A DNA stretch of 64,000 bases, taken from positions 124,001 through 188,000 of the forward strand of contig FJUW01000022.1 of NCBI GenBank assembly GCA_900074885.1. The letters are read 5' to 3'. Positions 11,603 through 23,900 of this stretch are shown piece after piece (position 1 is the first letter of the stretch; each line of letters starts with the position of its first letter). Source of the stretch: Rhynchosporium graminicola (taxonomy: Eukaryota > Ascomycota > Leotiomycetes > Helotiales > Ploettnerulaceae). The translations under genes were made by a program, and so were the position numbers. A model generated the notes under the pieces. That model saw nothing but the letters and a program-made list of their open reading frames with translations. It was not told the origin of the DNA and did no database searches.

Positions 11603-13378
11603 ATGAATGTCAATGAGGCTGTCCGCCGGGACACCAGCAATGACGAGAAGAAAGACCCCAATGTCGTCTATCCACAGTCAGTCGTAAACCACCAAATCCT
11701 AGGAGCAAAGTCACCTGGTGTTGCTCGTATTGAAGCCGTATCGAGCCAGCTTACGTTCGGAGACCGTGTTTTCCTCTTCTGTGGTGTGTTCCTCATTGCC
11801 TACGCTTATGGTCTTGATGGGACCGTCCGATATACCTACCAGGCTACAGCGACAAGCGATTACGCCCTTCACTCTCTTCTCTCAACTATCAATGTCCTGC
11901 GGAGTGTGATTGCTGCTGCGGCTCAGCCAACCGCTGCCAAAATTGCCGATGTTTTCGGTCGTCTTGAGTTGGTTGCAGTCTCTGTCTTCTTCTACACTCT
12001 CGGCACGATTGTAGAGAGCTGTGCCGATGGCGTGAAGACTTTCGCTGCGGGCGCTGTCCTCTACCAAGTTGGCTACACATGCGTGATTCTGCTCGTGGAA
12101 GTCATCATCGCAGATATCACTTCCATGCGAAGCAGGGTATTCTTTTCGTACATCCCAGCAACCCCGTTCATCATCAACACATGGGTCAGCGGCGATGTCA
12201 CTCAAGCCGTGTTGAAAGCAACTACTTGGAGATGGGGCATTGGCATGTGGTGTATCATTTACCCAGTATGTGCTCTGCCCTTGATGCTAGCACTCTTCCT
12301 CGCTGGACGCCGGGCCAGAAAGAATGGCGTTCTGGATTCGTACAAGTCTCCATTCCAGATGCTCGGCGGCAAGCGTCTGGCAACCGAAATGTTCTGGCAA
12401 CTTGATGTTATTGGCATCATCCTTTTGATCGCAGTCTTTGCACTCATCCTCGTGCCTCTGACTCTTGCTGGTGGGTCCACTGCAGTAGATGCAACATCGA
12501 AATGGCACACCGCTCATATCCTTGCACCTCTGATCATCGGAATCCTGTGTATTCCTGTTTTCGTCGTCTGGGAGATGAAAGCCAGACATCCTTTGCTGCC
12601 TTTCCACTTACTCAAGGACCGCGCTGTCTGGGCTGCTCTCGGCATAGCGTTATTCCTCAACTTTGCCTGGTACTTACAAGGCGACTTCCTCTACACGGTG
12701 TTGATCGTAGCCTTCGACTTCAGCATCAAGTCAGCCACCCGAGTCTCATCTCTCTACAGTTTCTGCTCCGTGATCACCGGTGTCCTGGTCTCGCTCGTGA
12801 TCTTCAAAGTCAGACGTCTCAAGTACTTCATCCTGGCCGGAACCATGCTTTTCCTGGTCGCCTTTGGTCTCCTGATCCACTACCGAGGCGGCCACGGAAG
12901 CGCAGCGCAATCCGGTGTGATCGGAGCTCAAGTCCTCCTGGGTATCGCAGGTGGTTTGTTCCCCTACCCAGCACAAGCATCCATCCAAGCGGCCACCAAG
13001 CACGAACACGTCGCCGTCATCACCGGCATCTACCTCGCGAGTTACAACGTCGGCTCCGCCCTCGGAAACTGCGTGTCAGGTGCCATCTGGACACAAACTC
13101 TCTACAAAGACCTCAGCACCAGACTAGCGTTCACCGGAAACTCCACTCTGGCTGCTAGTGTGTATGGCAGCCCGTTCATGCTCGTTACGGAGTATCCTGT
13201 CGGTACGGAAATCAGGACGGCGATTGTGGATAGCTATCAGCATGTGCAGCGCTTGTTGACCATTACGGGTCTTTGTCTTTGTTTGCCGTTGATTGCGTTT
13301 GCGTTCTGCTTGAGGAATCCGAAGTTGAGCGATGAGCAGAGCCAACCCGAGGCTGAGGAGGGACATGTTGTTCGTTGA
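11603..13378 (+). CDS. Siderophore iron transporter (SIT family, major facilitator superfamily)
   Basis: Intronless, 591 residues from the ATG at 11603 ([10 protein letters not shown]); upstream in-frame codons lack an ATG. About fourteen hydrophobic segments are visible, as in SIT/ARN proton symporters of the plasma membrane or endosome. Family marks include the first helix and loop [24 protein letters not shown] after helix 2 and the late [14 protein letters not shown] segment. The family takes up ferric hydroxamate or catecholate siderophores; which one cannot be read from sequence. No siderophore synthesis gene is adjacent, so it may use xenosiderophores or a product made elsewhere. The promoter carries an exact iron-GATA-factor site. 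It converges on the homeobox gene. Confidence 0.93.
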   Translation: MNVNEAVRRDTSNDEKKDPNVVYPQSVVNHQILGAKSPGVARIEAVSSQLTFGDRVFLFCGVFLIAYAYGLDGTVRYTYQATATSDYALHSLLSTINVLRSVIAAAAQPTAAKIADVFGRLELVAVSVFFYTLGTIVESCADGVKTFAAGAVLYQVGYTCVILLVEVIIADITSMRSRVFFSYIPATPFIINTWVSGDVTQAVLKATTWRWGIGMWCIIYPVCALPLMLALFLAGRRARKNGVLDSYKSPFQMLGGKRLATEMFWQLDVIGIILLIAVFALILVPLTLAGGSTAVDATSKWHTAHILAPLIIGILCIPVFVVWEMKARHPLLPFHLLKDRAVWAALGIALFLNFAWYLQGDFLYTVLIVAFDFSIKSATRVSSLYSFCSVITGVLVSLVIFKVRRLKYFILAGTMLFLVAFGLLIHYRGGHGSAAQSGVIGAQVLLGIAGGLFPYPAQASIQAATKHEHVAVITGIYLASYNVGSALGNCVSGAIWTQTLYKDLSTRLAFTGNSTLAASVYGSPFMLVTEYPVGTEIRTAIVDSYQHVQRLLTITGLCLCLPLIAFAFCLRNPKLSDEQSQPEAEEGHVVR

Positions 13379-13713
13379 TCATGGGGCGTAGAGGAATCTT
13401 CAGTGGTGTGGCAGAGGGTTGTTTAATGTTGAAAGGAGTCTGGAAATCTTTGTGTTCGAACTTCTTATATTCGACTGATGATGCCGTTATTTATTCTTGA
13501 TATTCAACGAGTATCTAACGATAAATCCAATAATCTACCTACGAGAAATTAAATCTTAATAACATGCGTTTATTTACCGAAAGTGATTTAGATCTCGTTG
13601 AAGAGTCATTAATTACCACTCAAAGCTGCAATTTGGTACTATGTGGTAACCATGGTGAGTATTTTGCAAACCCGAAAACTGCTTTATACCAACGGACTCT
13701 GAGCGAAGCAACT
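13379..13713. other. Short convergent intergenic region
   Basis: About 335 AT-rich bases between the converging ends of the transporter and the homeobox/C2H2 gene. It must hold both 3' ends. Nothing else is seen. Confidence 0.6.
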
Positions 13714-15616
13714 TCAAGAAACTTCCAACTCGGCTCCCTTCCCACCCAAGACATCCATACCAGGCAATTCAGCATTCTGTAAAAGCGCCAAGACCTCTTC
13801 CTCAAAACCCCAATTCCCAATCCACTCGCTCATGGTAACCCCTTCCTTAAAATGCGTCGCTAGATGCTCAGTCCTCGCCTCCCAGCTCATCAACCACTCA
13901 TCACAGAACCCACATCTACTCTTCAGCTCCCCCCACTCGACTTTCCACAGCTCGTAAACGGCGGGTAGGGGCTGCTCGCAGCGGTGGAACTTGACGAGAT
14001 GTTGTCTCAGATGGTCTTTTCGTCGAAACGCCCGCTCGGAAGCAGGGCGCTCGGAACAGCTGTTGTGTTCGTGGCTGTTGAGGTGCTCTTCAGTGGGGTC
14101 TTGGAGGCCGCAGAATAAGCATTGTGTTCCGTGGAGTAGCGTGGTGAGGGTTCCGTTGCTGGAGCAGCAGATCCAGTGTTCGAGGGGGAGGTGGATGGAT
14201 TTCTCGTGGCGTTGCCAGTCGTGACGTTTCTTGAAGGAGTCGCTGCAGAATGTGCAGTGGAAGTGAGCCGCGGATGTATTCGGGCTTTTGTCTACTAAAT
14301 CGCGCTTTTGGCGACGTCGACGTTTGGGCCGCGTGAAAGATTGGTGGGAGGCGAAGGAGCTGTGGCTCCAGGCTGAGTTGGAGGATGAGGTGGATAACGA
14401 GGAGCATTTCGAGTCGATGCTTGATACGGACACGTTGTCGAACGATGAATGTCTGGCTAGTGGTGCTTTGCCATTGTGTTGGCCGTAGGTGCTGGGAGCG
14501 GCTGCAAGGGCTCTCGCTACTGCCAAGGGGTCAACAGCATCGTCTTCGGGTGGCGAATTCTGCCATCGGGAAATAGGACTTAAGTCTCCAGATCTTGGTG
14601 ATGATGGCTTAGATTTTGAGCCTCGACCTCGACCTGGTATGGGAATGCCCTGGACATGTCGCTGTCTTCGTCTTGCGTTGGCAAACCAATTTGATATCTG
14701 CATCAAGGTAAGACCAGTGGTAGACATTAACTCTAGTTTCTCTTCTTCGGATGGATAAGGTGCATGTCGGTGGTCAGCAAGCCATGCCTTGAGGACTCGA
14801 ATATCCTGCTTTGAAATGGCCCTCTTTCCCTTAGTAGGGGACGTCCCCGAAGTTACCTCTGGGTTCATCGAAGATGAAGGCTGCGTGTTAGGAGCAGATA
14901 CATCCGCTTCGTCACCCCAATCCACAAACTGAAGACCATCTTCGAACTCCTCATTGACACCATGTAAATGTCCCATGATCGGCTGATTCGTCTCAAATTC
15001 GGATGGCTTCCTTTTCTCCCCGACGGCAAGACTACACTCCCTGCACAGAGCAACACAGCTAGAACATGCAGCCACGGGATTTGGATTCGAGAATGTCGTT
15101 CGGATAATGAGGCATTCCAGACGATTGTAACGACAATACGAGCAAGGCTCTGGTGGTCGATACGCACCGTTCACCCAGCGCAAGAAATCCTGCTCGTTCG
15201 GAACGACTTTCTCGACATTTGTCGGCCAGTCGCGCAACAAGTCGTTCTCGGCAACATAATTGCCGAGCCCATTGTCAGACCCGAATGAGAAAGGGTCTGA
15301 GTTTTCAGGGGAGAATGAGAGACTTTCAAGCGCAGCGTCCCAGTTGTCTAATGGTAATGGTGGGACATCCAGCAATGAGTCCCATGATGGTAAAATTTCA
15401 CCGTCGTTGAAGATCAGATCTTGCTGGGAGAGTGGACCGAAATCAAGATCCGACGACTGGTATTGATGCTGATGTTGATGTGGAAGAGATTCAGCGGTCT
15501 GAAGGTCCCGGAAACTTCGTTAGCCAAATTCACACCGTTGAGCGAGTGCGGAAAAACTACTCTATTTGTATGAAGCAGAATGAAAGAAACGCTGATCGAA
15601 ATCTTACCCCTTCCAT
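13714..15616 (-). CDS. Homeobox and C2H2 zinc-finger transcription factor
   Basis: Two exons: a nine-base first exon 15616-15608 (Met-Glu-Gly) and 15498-13714, giving 597 residues. A glutamine/histidine run (HQHQHQY) follows the splice. A cysteine-rich segment ([11 protein letters not shown] ... [11 protein letters not shown]) spans about 122-158. A TALE/KN-type homeodomain lies at about 227-284 with the recognition helix [14 protein letters not shown]2H2 finger ([19 protein letters not shown]) is at about 416-439, followed by further C/H pairs such as [16 protein letters not shown] and a C-terminal [21 protein letters not shown]. This combination defines a filamentous-fungal regulator family. 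Targets are unknown. The longer ORF has no ATG before 15375 and is open without one back to the acceptor, which supports the micro-exon start. Confidence 0.85.
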
Positions 15617-16082
15617 GTTTCAAATTCCCAGCTAGCTGAGAGGGCAGACGATTAGTAATTAAATGTTAGTGAGTGGTATTTTTCCAAGGCACCAGAAATT
15701 CTGCCAAAGTTCTGGAATTCAGTTCAGTTCAGATATTATGACTGCAGCGAGATCGGATGCGCTTACAGGGGCTTCCTGGTGCTTGAAATAGCTGCAACCT
15801 TACCAACCTCTCGCCGCTACGAAGCGCTAAGAGAACATTAGACGTTGGTTTCGTACTCCCTAGGACATCGCTGTGTAAAATCGGTCGAAGGGTTTAAGTA
15901 TCACAGCTCAAGCGTGTTGAAAATCTGAAAACCATCTACAGAAAGCCTTAAACAACTCCTGACCCGGGGCATTTCGGACCGAACCTCCGACCTCACATTC
16001 CAAATATAATTAATAATTACGTCGCCAAGATATTGTAAGACTACTCGTACATTCTTTCCTCCATTACTCTGTAATTCCAGGC
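15617..16082. other. Intergenic region upstream of the homeobox gene
   Basis: About 470 bases. No ORF, repeat or RNA gene is evident. It should contain the homeobox gene's promoter and the 3' end of the EVE-domain gene. Confidence 0.5.
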
Positions 16083-17211
16083 TCACTGCTTAATATCATC
16101 CCCTCTCTTCTTCATCTCTTCCACCAGGAACTGCCATTCCGCCTCACTGACCTTGCTAACGCTCATCCTTGTCAACTTCAACATCTGCATACTTTCTAAA
16201 GGATGACCTTTTTCAGCCTGCCATGCTTTCAATTCCTTGAGAGTGATTGGTGTGCCCAGTTTCTGTCTGAATTTCACGTGGACGACAGACCATTTTGGTT
16301 CGGAGGGTTTGGATGATGCATCGTAATAAGGCGCCGAAGGGTCGTGAGCTGACACTGCCAGGCAAGAGGTCTGAGCATAAGTGAAATTGAAACGAGGAGG
16401 GAAAGACAGACAGTCCGGTGTATGCTCTTCTACAATCTCCATTGTTCCTACAATCGCGGGCACTTTACAACTGCTATGGTAGAATAAAGCAAGATCTCCC
16501 TTTTTCATGGCACGAAGGTTATTGCGTGCTGCAAATATGTTAGCACGAGGCTTTGGGATAGCATGCAACATGTTACTGCGAGAGACTCGTACCTGCGAAA
16601 TTCCGGATGCCTATGTCATTAGGTTAGTCGCCACTTCATTTCACGTGGAGTAGCTCACCATCCCATGGCTCTGGTTCTGTCTTAGCAGCGAGGTCGTCGA
16701 TTGAGAATTTGATATCTTTGCCTTTCTCTATCCTTGATTCCGGCTCCGCTTTCAAAAGCCAGTATTGTCGCTCTGATGAGTTGTCTTCTATAGGCTTGGA
16801 CTCGGTTGTTGCGGTGGCCAACTTGTATACAGGCTTTACAGGCTTCTATAAGGATTGTTAGACCTATCAGACAGACCTAAAGCTAAGGAAAGAGCGCGAA
16901 GGCATGAGATGAAGTGCAAATATGATAATACATGTGATCGACTACAATGTTCCGTCGATGTACAAGTAAAAAAGCAGCTGATTAAGAAATGATCTTACCT
17001 CGTCTGACATATCTCCTATCTTACCTTTCTCTATCACTACATTCTTTTTTGAATCTTCTGATTTGACTTTCGAATCCTTTTTGGTCTTTTTCGGAGCCGG
17101 TACTTTCACTTCTGGTCCAGAAGCACCACCTTCGGATTTGGTTGTTATTCGACGACTGGATCTTCTAGGCTCGTCCAAAGCCGCCAGGTCCATGGCTTTC
17201 CGTTTTGGCAT
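16083..17211 (-). CDS. EVE-domain protein (thymocyte nuclear protein 1/THYN1-like)
   Basis: Four exons: 17211-16999, 16845-16659, an 18-base exon 16610-16593, and 16528-16083, giving 287 residues. The basic N-terminus (MPKRKAMDL, RRSSRRITTK, KKTKKDSKVK) suggests nuclear import. The EVE domain begins at YWLLKAEPESR, continues through WDGIRNFAARNNLRAMKKGD (formed only by joining exons 2, 3 and 4) and LALFYHSSCKVPAIVG, and ends with SVSKVSEAEWQFLVEEM. EVE domains form a PUA-like pocket and several bind modified cytosine in DNA. The role in this fungus is unknown. Earlier in-frame ATGs at 17226 and 17397 are possible starts; 17211 was preferred because its N-terminus looks like family members. 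Confidence 0.87.
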
Positions 17212-18391
17212 TTCGAATGTATACATCCTACGGCGCGAGCGTAGGATGTCCCTTTCCTTGGGTTTGTGAAGTATTCGTGGTTGCGCTACCACCCGTTTCC
17301 TGCTGCTGTCTCCAAGCAACCCCACAGAACCCGGGATGTAGTCATCGAAGCTAGCGACACGTGACAAGACTACGGAGCTCGGTACCCGAGCTGTCATTAT
17401 GCATTTCTTGAGGTTCCAGGCCTATTTGCTTTTGATCCATATTCCACATCCAGCTTTCTGCAGCGCAGTTTCTCGCTCGAACCTAAACTGATCACCAATT
17501 AAGCTAATAGGAAATAGTACAATACACGTTAACCCAGCTACTTGACACGGCCGTGTGCTTTCACCCACAGGACTGGGCCAATTCGTCATGAGCGAACGAG
17601 AATTAGCCAGGTATATTTCGAGGTCGCGAATTAACAATCAAGTCATAAAGTTATTTCAGGACATTACTCCCAGTAAGCTCACAAAGTCGCCTACCTTTTT
17701 GATGACTTTGAGAATATGAAATGATGATTTTACCGCGAGGTCCCAAATTCGCCTCTCCCGATACGGATTTGACTGGCCTCGCCAGCCAACTCATTCACAA
17801 CTGTGCTAGACCATGCATCGTGGGCTTAGATATGCGGCAATGGGATTGGATGTTGTCTATGCAGGGAAGCCAGCATGCGTTGATGGCGAGTTGACCCTTG
17901 CTCGGGGCGAGAAATAAGGCCTGTACAGTGCTCATATCTTTGAGAGTCGTCCAATACAATGGAAGTGTACGAAATCTTGGTGTGGGAGATAAATGTCCTC
18001 CACCACTCACTCCCTGCTGACGATGAGCTCAAATCGCCCTGCTAAAACTAAATAAAGATTGACATCTTCGGCAGCCCGTTCCATCGGAGGGAGCTCCCTT
18101 GCCACGGATAGCCTTATTATGAGTGGTTTCGGATGTGATGATTCTCAGATTCGGTGAGCAACCGGTCGCACGAGCCGCGAGGAAGAGGAAGTGGGCGGGA
18201 ATTGATGAGCTCATTCCTCCATTCATGTGTGCTGAGTTGCCCCCGAGAAGCTCAGGACGTGATTAAAGGATGTAATCGCATTAAAGTCGAGGTCAAAATG
18301 GGAGCCGGGATAGTCCCCAGATGCCGGTGAAGCACGAGAGTATTGTATTTGCTCCACTATCCCACCCGATACAACCAACCTTCACTTGCAG

Positions 18392-18420
18392 ATCAAATCA
18401 AATCAAATCAAATCAAATCA
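18392..18420 (+). repeat. (ATCAA)n microsatellite
   Basis: Nearly six perfect five-base units. Confidence 0.95.
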
Positions 18421-19708
18421 GATCAAGACCACCCAGCCAATACCCGAAGTGTAAGAAGCAATGAAATACTTGATGCCACGAACATCACCGTTCTGTGACC
18501 ATTCGGCACTACTCAAGGTAGTTTGTGTGTGTGAAAAAGGGAACTGTAACCGGCAGCAAGAGCACCCAAATCTGGGTTCGACCTCGAGCTGGTTCCATAC
18601 GGGAGAGGCCCAGAAAAGACGATAGTCCAGCATGGAGGGTTTTATGACGCCAAAACCATGCAGAAGCTTATCCGTACCTGGCTGTGACTTACGGAGGTAG
18701 ATCGAGGGTAGGTACTTCATCTTACCGGACATAACCTTGCCTTGTCACTCTCTGCTGCCGGATGGTCGTCACGACCTCTCGAGGCGTGTAGTGTAGGTGG
18801 TTCTTGGGGACTGGCCCTGTCTGTCCCATCTAACGACTATTACTATTGATAGCTCGGCATTTCTACATAAGACCTTCTCCCCCGCCCTCAGAAGGTTTCT
18901 TGTTTTCTCCGAGTTCTTCATCTCTTTCCTGTTCATTTGACAATGCTCGCAATTGATTTGCCTGTGGTCATCAGAAATCGATCTCTTGGTGCAACTGCCT
19001 GCCGCCGTAAATACTCCAAACGACGAAAGGAAGACGAGCATAGAGGACAACATCTGCATTAGCATTGAGGACACCGTTGGCACAAGAATTCTGATGGTCA
19101 CAGCCCTTCTCACAGAACTCCAGGACACTTTCGAATTGTTCCCCGATCGTTTCTTCAGGTGTCACCCATCCTGACACTATTCGATGGGGTCCAGCTCAGC
19201 TAAACCCAGCTTAAAGCAGCCTGCAACCACACCGCATCCAGAGTTGAACTGCCGTTGATCGCTGCATTATTTGCTATACATTATTGACCACGACTTCGAG
19301 GCAAACTAATGTGGACAGACCGGCAGGGCATCGACTGAAGCATGCTTGCGATGCAGACCAGATCACAGCACAACACAGCACCGCACATTACAGTACTGTA
19401 CTCTACAGCGTCTCGAGCTTGGACTTCCCTCAAATTACACTCGGATCAGAGTGGAGTCAAGGGATGATTTGCCCGTCTGAAGTTGATTGGCTGGCTAGGC
19501 GGGGACGAGTGTTGGAGAGGGAAAAAGGACTTTCACGCAGCAGGAAACACCACCACTCCATTCCGAGACTCCCCTAGTACGTACCTTCTTTGCACACCTC
19601 CGCACCTAACTCCCTGGTCTCTCACTTCAGTTCCGCGCCTATTTGGAGGACCAACACACCTAATTCCTCGGCCTATTTCTCAGCTTGTGCCTAGAAGCTG
19701 CCTATTTG

Positions 19709-19732
19709 CCCCCCCCCCCCCCNCCCCCCCCC
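19709..19732. other. Poly-C run with one undetermined base
   Basis: Twenty-three C plus one N at 19723. The true length of the run is unknown and it is probably an assembly weak point. Confidence 0.95.
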
Positions 19733-20123
19733 TAGCCTCCCACCTTTACAGCAAGCAGCTTTCCTTCCATACCTGCTTGCTACCTGGACTGGACTCACGG
19801 CGCATTACACAGCAATCGGGGGAACTGATAAGCTTCCTCTCGCCAACCTAGTCGACCAACATCTCTTACAGTTATAGCTACAGCAGTCCCTAGCTAGCTC
19901 AGCTTCGATCAGACCCAGCCAGTTCAAAACAGACCAGATCCGACAGATCTCGTCACTCTTGCCAATCCTCTCATCTACCCCTAGGTTTCCTATCCTGAAC
20001 TATCCTACTATCCTTATATCCCCCCGCACGAGCGCCGCATGACTGAGTGTCACCGCGTTTGAGGGGAAGGATAGCGAAATCCACATCCACAGCCGGCATT
20101 CCAGAGTGCCCCATCTCTATTAC

Positions 20124-20147
20124 CACGACACGACACGACACGACACG
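20124..20147 (+). repeat. (CGACA)n microsatellite
   Basis: Between four and five perfect CGACA units in the probable swi1 leader region. Confidence 0.9.
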
Positions 20148-20878
20148 CAACCAGGCTCGGCACCATTCGCCAATAACCTGCGAGGTTCAGCTTCCGACAA
20201 GGCTCATAATCCAGGCCTGAATAATCCTCACTTTGGTATGTATCTAATTGCACGCTGTGCGCCAGCACCAGCTTCCATTATCTACCCTTCTCTCTCTGCT
20301 CTGTTTTGTCGGCGCGACGAGGTCCCTTCTGATCAGGCGATCAAAAACGTGATACTAACAACTCGATAAACAACCATCGAAAACTTCGTCCTTCCCCAAT
20401 TCTTTTCAGCTGACGTACAAGTCAATTGACTCCGCACAAGCAAGCAAATAGCATCATTAATCAACTGACGATGTAGCAGCGTTTCGACGGCTTTTTTCGA
20501 TTTCCTTATTTATAGCAGCCTTGCGCGCTTACTCTAATTTGGACTAGCGTTTCTGGTTACGGCTCTGGAGAACGAACATCTACATTGACATCAACAGCCA
20601 GCCAGCGCAACTTAGGTAATACCTCATTCCACATTCTATCCATTCTCCGAGCATCTCAATGTCCCGCGACGCCTCGTAGACATTATCGCGGGTGCACGTC
20701 ATTGGCGAGTGTGAGGCTGCTGATGCATTGGTGCACTCCTTTGCATCGCAACCCCCGATCGACCGCGTCGCGACTTTCATCGCGAGAGCCTCGATTCGCG
20801 CTTGGTCATCTCCCTCCGACCTTCGCGGCCGTTTATGGGGGCTCGATTACATTCAGTGTCGCTGACTTCTATCTGCAG

Positions 20879-20911
20879 ATGGGTTGCTTCACTACCTGCC
20901 GACAGAAATGA
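20879..20911 (+). promoter_or_regulatory. Ten-codon upstream ORF overlapping the swi1 start codon
   Basis: ATG at 20879 opens a ten-codon frame (MGCFTTCRQK) whose TGA stop overlaps the swi1 ATG as ATGA at 20908-20911. Such an overlap could reduce initiation at swi1 or allow termination-coupled reinitiation. The upstream ATG directly follows TGCAG, a possible intron acceptor, and would remain in the mature leader. Confidence 0.5.
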
Positions 20912-23900
20912 GCTCTTCATCCTGGTTGAACGAAGCTGCCGTCCAAAACCACAATGGCGCTGGCTTTAATCATCTTGACCCCAACGCTAATGGATCCATG
21001 CTCGATCCTTCGACCTTGATGAACAATCCCTCATCCTTCGATCCCTCACAATACCAGAATCAGCAGCTGCAACAGAGAGTGCAAAATGGCACTATGCGCA
21101 ATGGGTCAGGGTCGCCATCCTTCAACAGCCCTGTATATCAGACCAACTCTGTAGTCCCCTCGAAAAGATCACGACCTCGGGAGGACAGTCTAGGAGCATC
21201 ACCGCGTCAAACACCTGGTATGCCGCCGGGATCTAGATCCCAAACTCCACAACAAGCCCCGTATCCTGGATTCCCGCAGAACAATGGCACTACACAACAT
21301 GCGCCTCAGCAGCCACCATACGCGCATCTACAGAATGGTTCAGCGAATGCGAGCCCGTCCCCGATTATGGCCAACCAGCTACGTCCTGGCGGCGTACCGC
21401 AACGAGTCTCTACCGCGTCTCCGCATCCGTTCTCCCCAGCGGCGCAACAGTTTCCTCAGGTGTCGCCTTCACAATCAGAACAAGGTGGACGGACAGGGAC
21501 TCCTCAACCCACCAACCCGTATGCTCAGAATCCTGGCTTCACTCAAGGGTTCGCTCAGAATTTCACACCTCCACCGCAGCGGACTTCAGGACCTCCTCAA
21601 AGTGGTATGTCAACTCCTCAGATGCAGCAACCTCACATGCAACAGCCTCAGATGTATCAACAAGGTCAGCAACAGCCACAACCCGGCCAGCAACGATCCC
21701 AGAATCCTTTAGAGCAGCAAAAACTCATGTACCACCAAATGCAAATGCAACATCAGATCCAGCAGAGAAACATGATAGCGGCGAGGCAGGGAGGATTACC
21801 GCCAGGGGCCAGTCCTATGGCAAAAGGGGCCATGCATCCCGGGATGCGCCCCCAGCAGCCGCCCAACCCATCCCGTAATGGTCCAAATCCCGAAAGCTTC
21901 ATGAAAAGTCTGGTCGCATTCATGCAGCAAAAAGGCCTTCCTCTCGATATGAATCCAGTTGTGGGCGATCGCCAAGTTTCATTATTGACATTGTACATGG
22001 CTGTTATGAAGTTTGGCGGATTCAAGAAAGTTTCGCAGCAAAACGGCTGGCCTCAGGTTGCTCAAGCAATGCAATTTCATCCTATGCAAATCTCAGCAGC
22101 GCCTCAGCAATTGAGAGGCCATTATGAACGGAATCTGCTGTTATTTGAAGAGGCGTGGCAGATAAATCAACAACGGCAGCGGACGGCTTTGATGCAGCAG
22201 AATCCCAACATGCCAGTAGGTCCTCAAATGTCTCCAACGAAACAGATGAATCCTCAGACTGCGCAACAGTCGCCTGGCTTTCTCCAGCAACAACACATAA
22301 ATCAACCGCATCACTCCCAACAGCCACATCCTCACACAACTCCTGTGAAGCAGACGACTCCAATACATCATGCTCAGCATCCATCTGTCAATGGCTTTTC
22401 GACCCCACAGCAATCTCAGATACCACATGCAATGGCCATGGCACAGCAAAACCATTCAAGAAATAGTCTCTCTCGTGGAGTGGACGCTACTCCTTCACAG
22501 AATGGCTCAGCGTTCACGATGCCATCTCCAAGATCTGCAACAAAAACAAGAGATGTTGCTTCACCACAGCTTGATGCTGCTATGCCTGCAGATGGGGTTT
22601 ATGATTTGCCTGATTTGCTTGATCCAAGAGTACGGGTTCTAGACAACTGGGGTGGAACTAATCTCGAGTCACTGGCCAAGATCGGCGACAAGATCTTGCC
22701 TTACCGGCCCGACATGCCTCCTGTGTCGGATATGGGAACGATTGACATTCACGCTTTGAGCATGAGTCTTCAGTCTGGGATAAATGCCGAAGTACGAATG
22801 GCTTTAGATACTCTAGCCTCATTGACTCTGTCAACTGCGGTTCGACTTGACGTGCGGCAATGCGAAGATCTGGTGGATACGATAATTGACTGCGCGGAAG
22901 TCCAAGTTGAATTGTTAGCAGAAAATGCGGCTGAAGTGTCCGATGTGATGCTCATCAGTTCGTATGAGGATGTAGCTCGTGCTTGTCGGTTTGACCATCA
23001 GAGTCTCAGAGAGATTCCAGCCATCAACTCGACTGAATACGAGCTGGATCGGGCGGTGGAGCGACTGATATGTCTAACGACGATATTGCGAAACCTTTCT
23101 TTCGAGGAAGTGAATCATGCACATTTAGCCGACGAACTTGTTATCAAGTTTCTCTGTGTTGTCATAAGATACCTTGGGACCCGGAACATGCTATTACGAA
23201 CGAATCAGAATACTATGGACTTTATGAAGGATGTCATAACATTTCTATCGAATCTGGCCCAATCGATCGAGCTTCCAGGGAGGGAGCAAGCATTATGCTT
23301 GATCCACTTCTTACTTGCCTTTGCGCCTTGTCCTCCACCCAACACCATGAATCCTAGCACTGTATCATTTTCTCCTTACGAACCCGCTATCCACATATAC
23401 CTTCCGTGTGCTGTCGACACGCTTGCCAAGCTATTGGCCAGAGATGAGCCGAACAGGTCACATTACAAGACGATCTTCGCTTCGGACGTTGCCTCCTTTC
23501 CTCCATTCGATCTTCTCACACGGACTTTCGGTCTCGCGATCTCTATCATACCAGATGAAAAGCCCAATTCGAAACGAGGGGGCCTACTTTCAACTGTGGA
23601 AGCACGAAAACCTTCATTGATGCAAGGAATGCTAGCTGCGGAGATCTTGTCAAACTTGGCTCCTGGGTACGAGGCTGGCGTTGCAAGATCCTGGCTAACA
23701 TCAGACGATGGCTTTGCTCAGAAGCTCAGTCGACTAATCGTCATGTTATGTCTCGAGGCAAGCCCTCATCCCCCAAATTCACGAGCACCAGTGATACCTA
23801 AGGGTGTCGACGACGAAGCTTTGCTTCACGTCACAGTTGGTGGTATTGCCGTTCTCCGACGCTTGACCGAGAAATCCAAAGACCTGGAAGATTTGACTTC

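Larger units (their letters stand above)
17212..20907. other. Long intergenic region and probable swi1 leader
   Basis: About 3.7 kb. It holds (ATCAA) repeats at 18392-18420, (CGACA) repeats at 20124-20147 and a C-run interrupted by N at 19709-19732. The last kilobase is pyrimidine-rich and probably contains the swi1 5' leader. A donor-like GTAATA near 20613 and the TCTGCAG just before 20879 could bound a leader intron. ORFs here are short and unlike known proteins. Confidence 0.5.

Noticed and set aside
17450..17530. tRNA-like A and B boxes on the minus strand
   Set aside because: TAGCTTAATTGG and GGTTCGAG are only 23 bases apart, too close for a tRNA, and no acceptor stem forms.
18560..18620. 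GGTTCGACCTC resembling a B box
   Set aside because: No matching A box or stems nearby.
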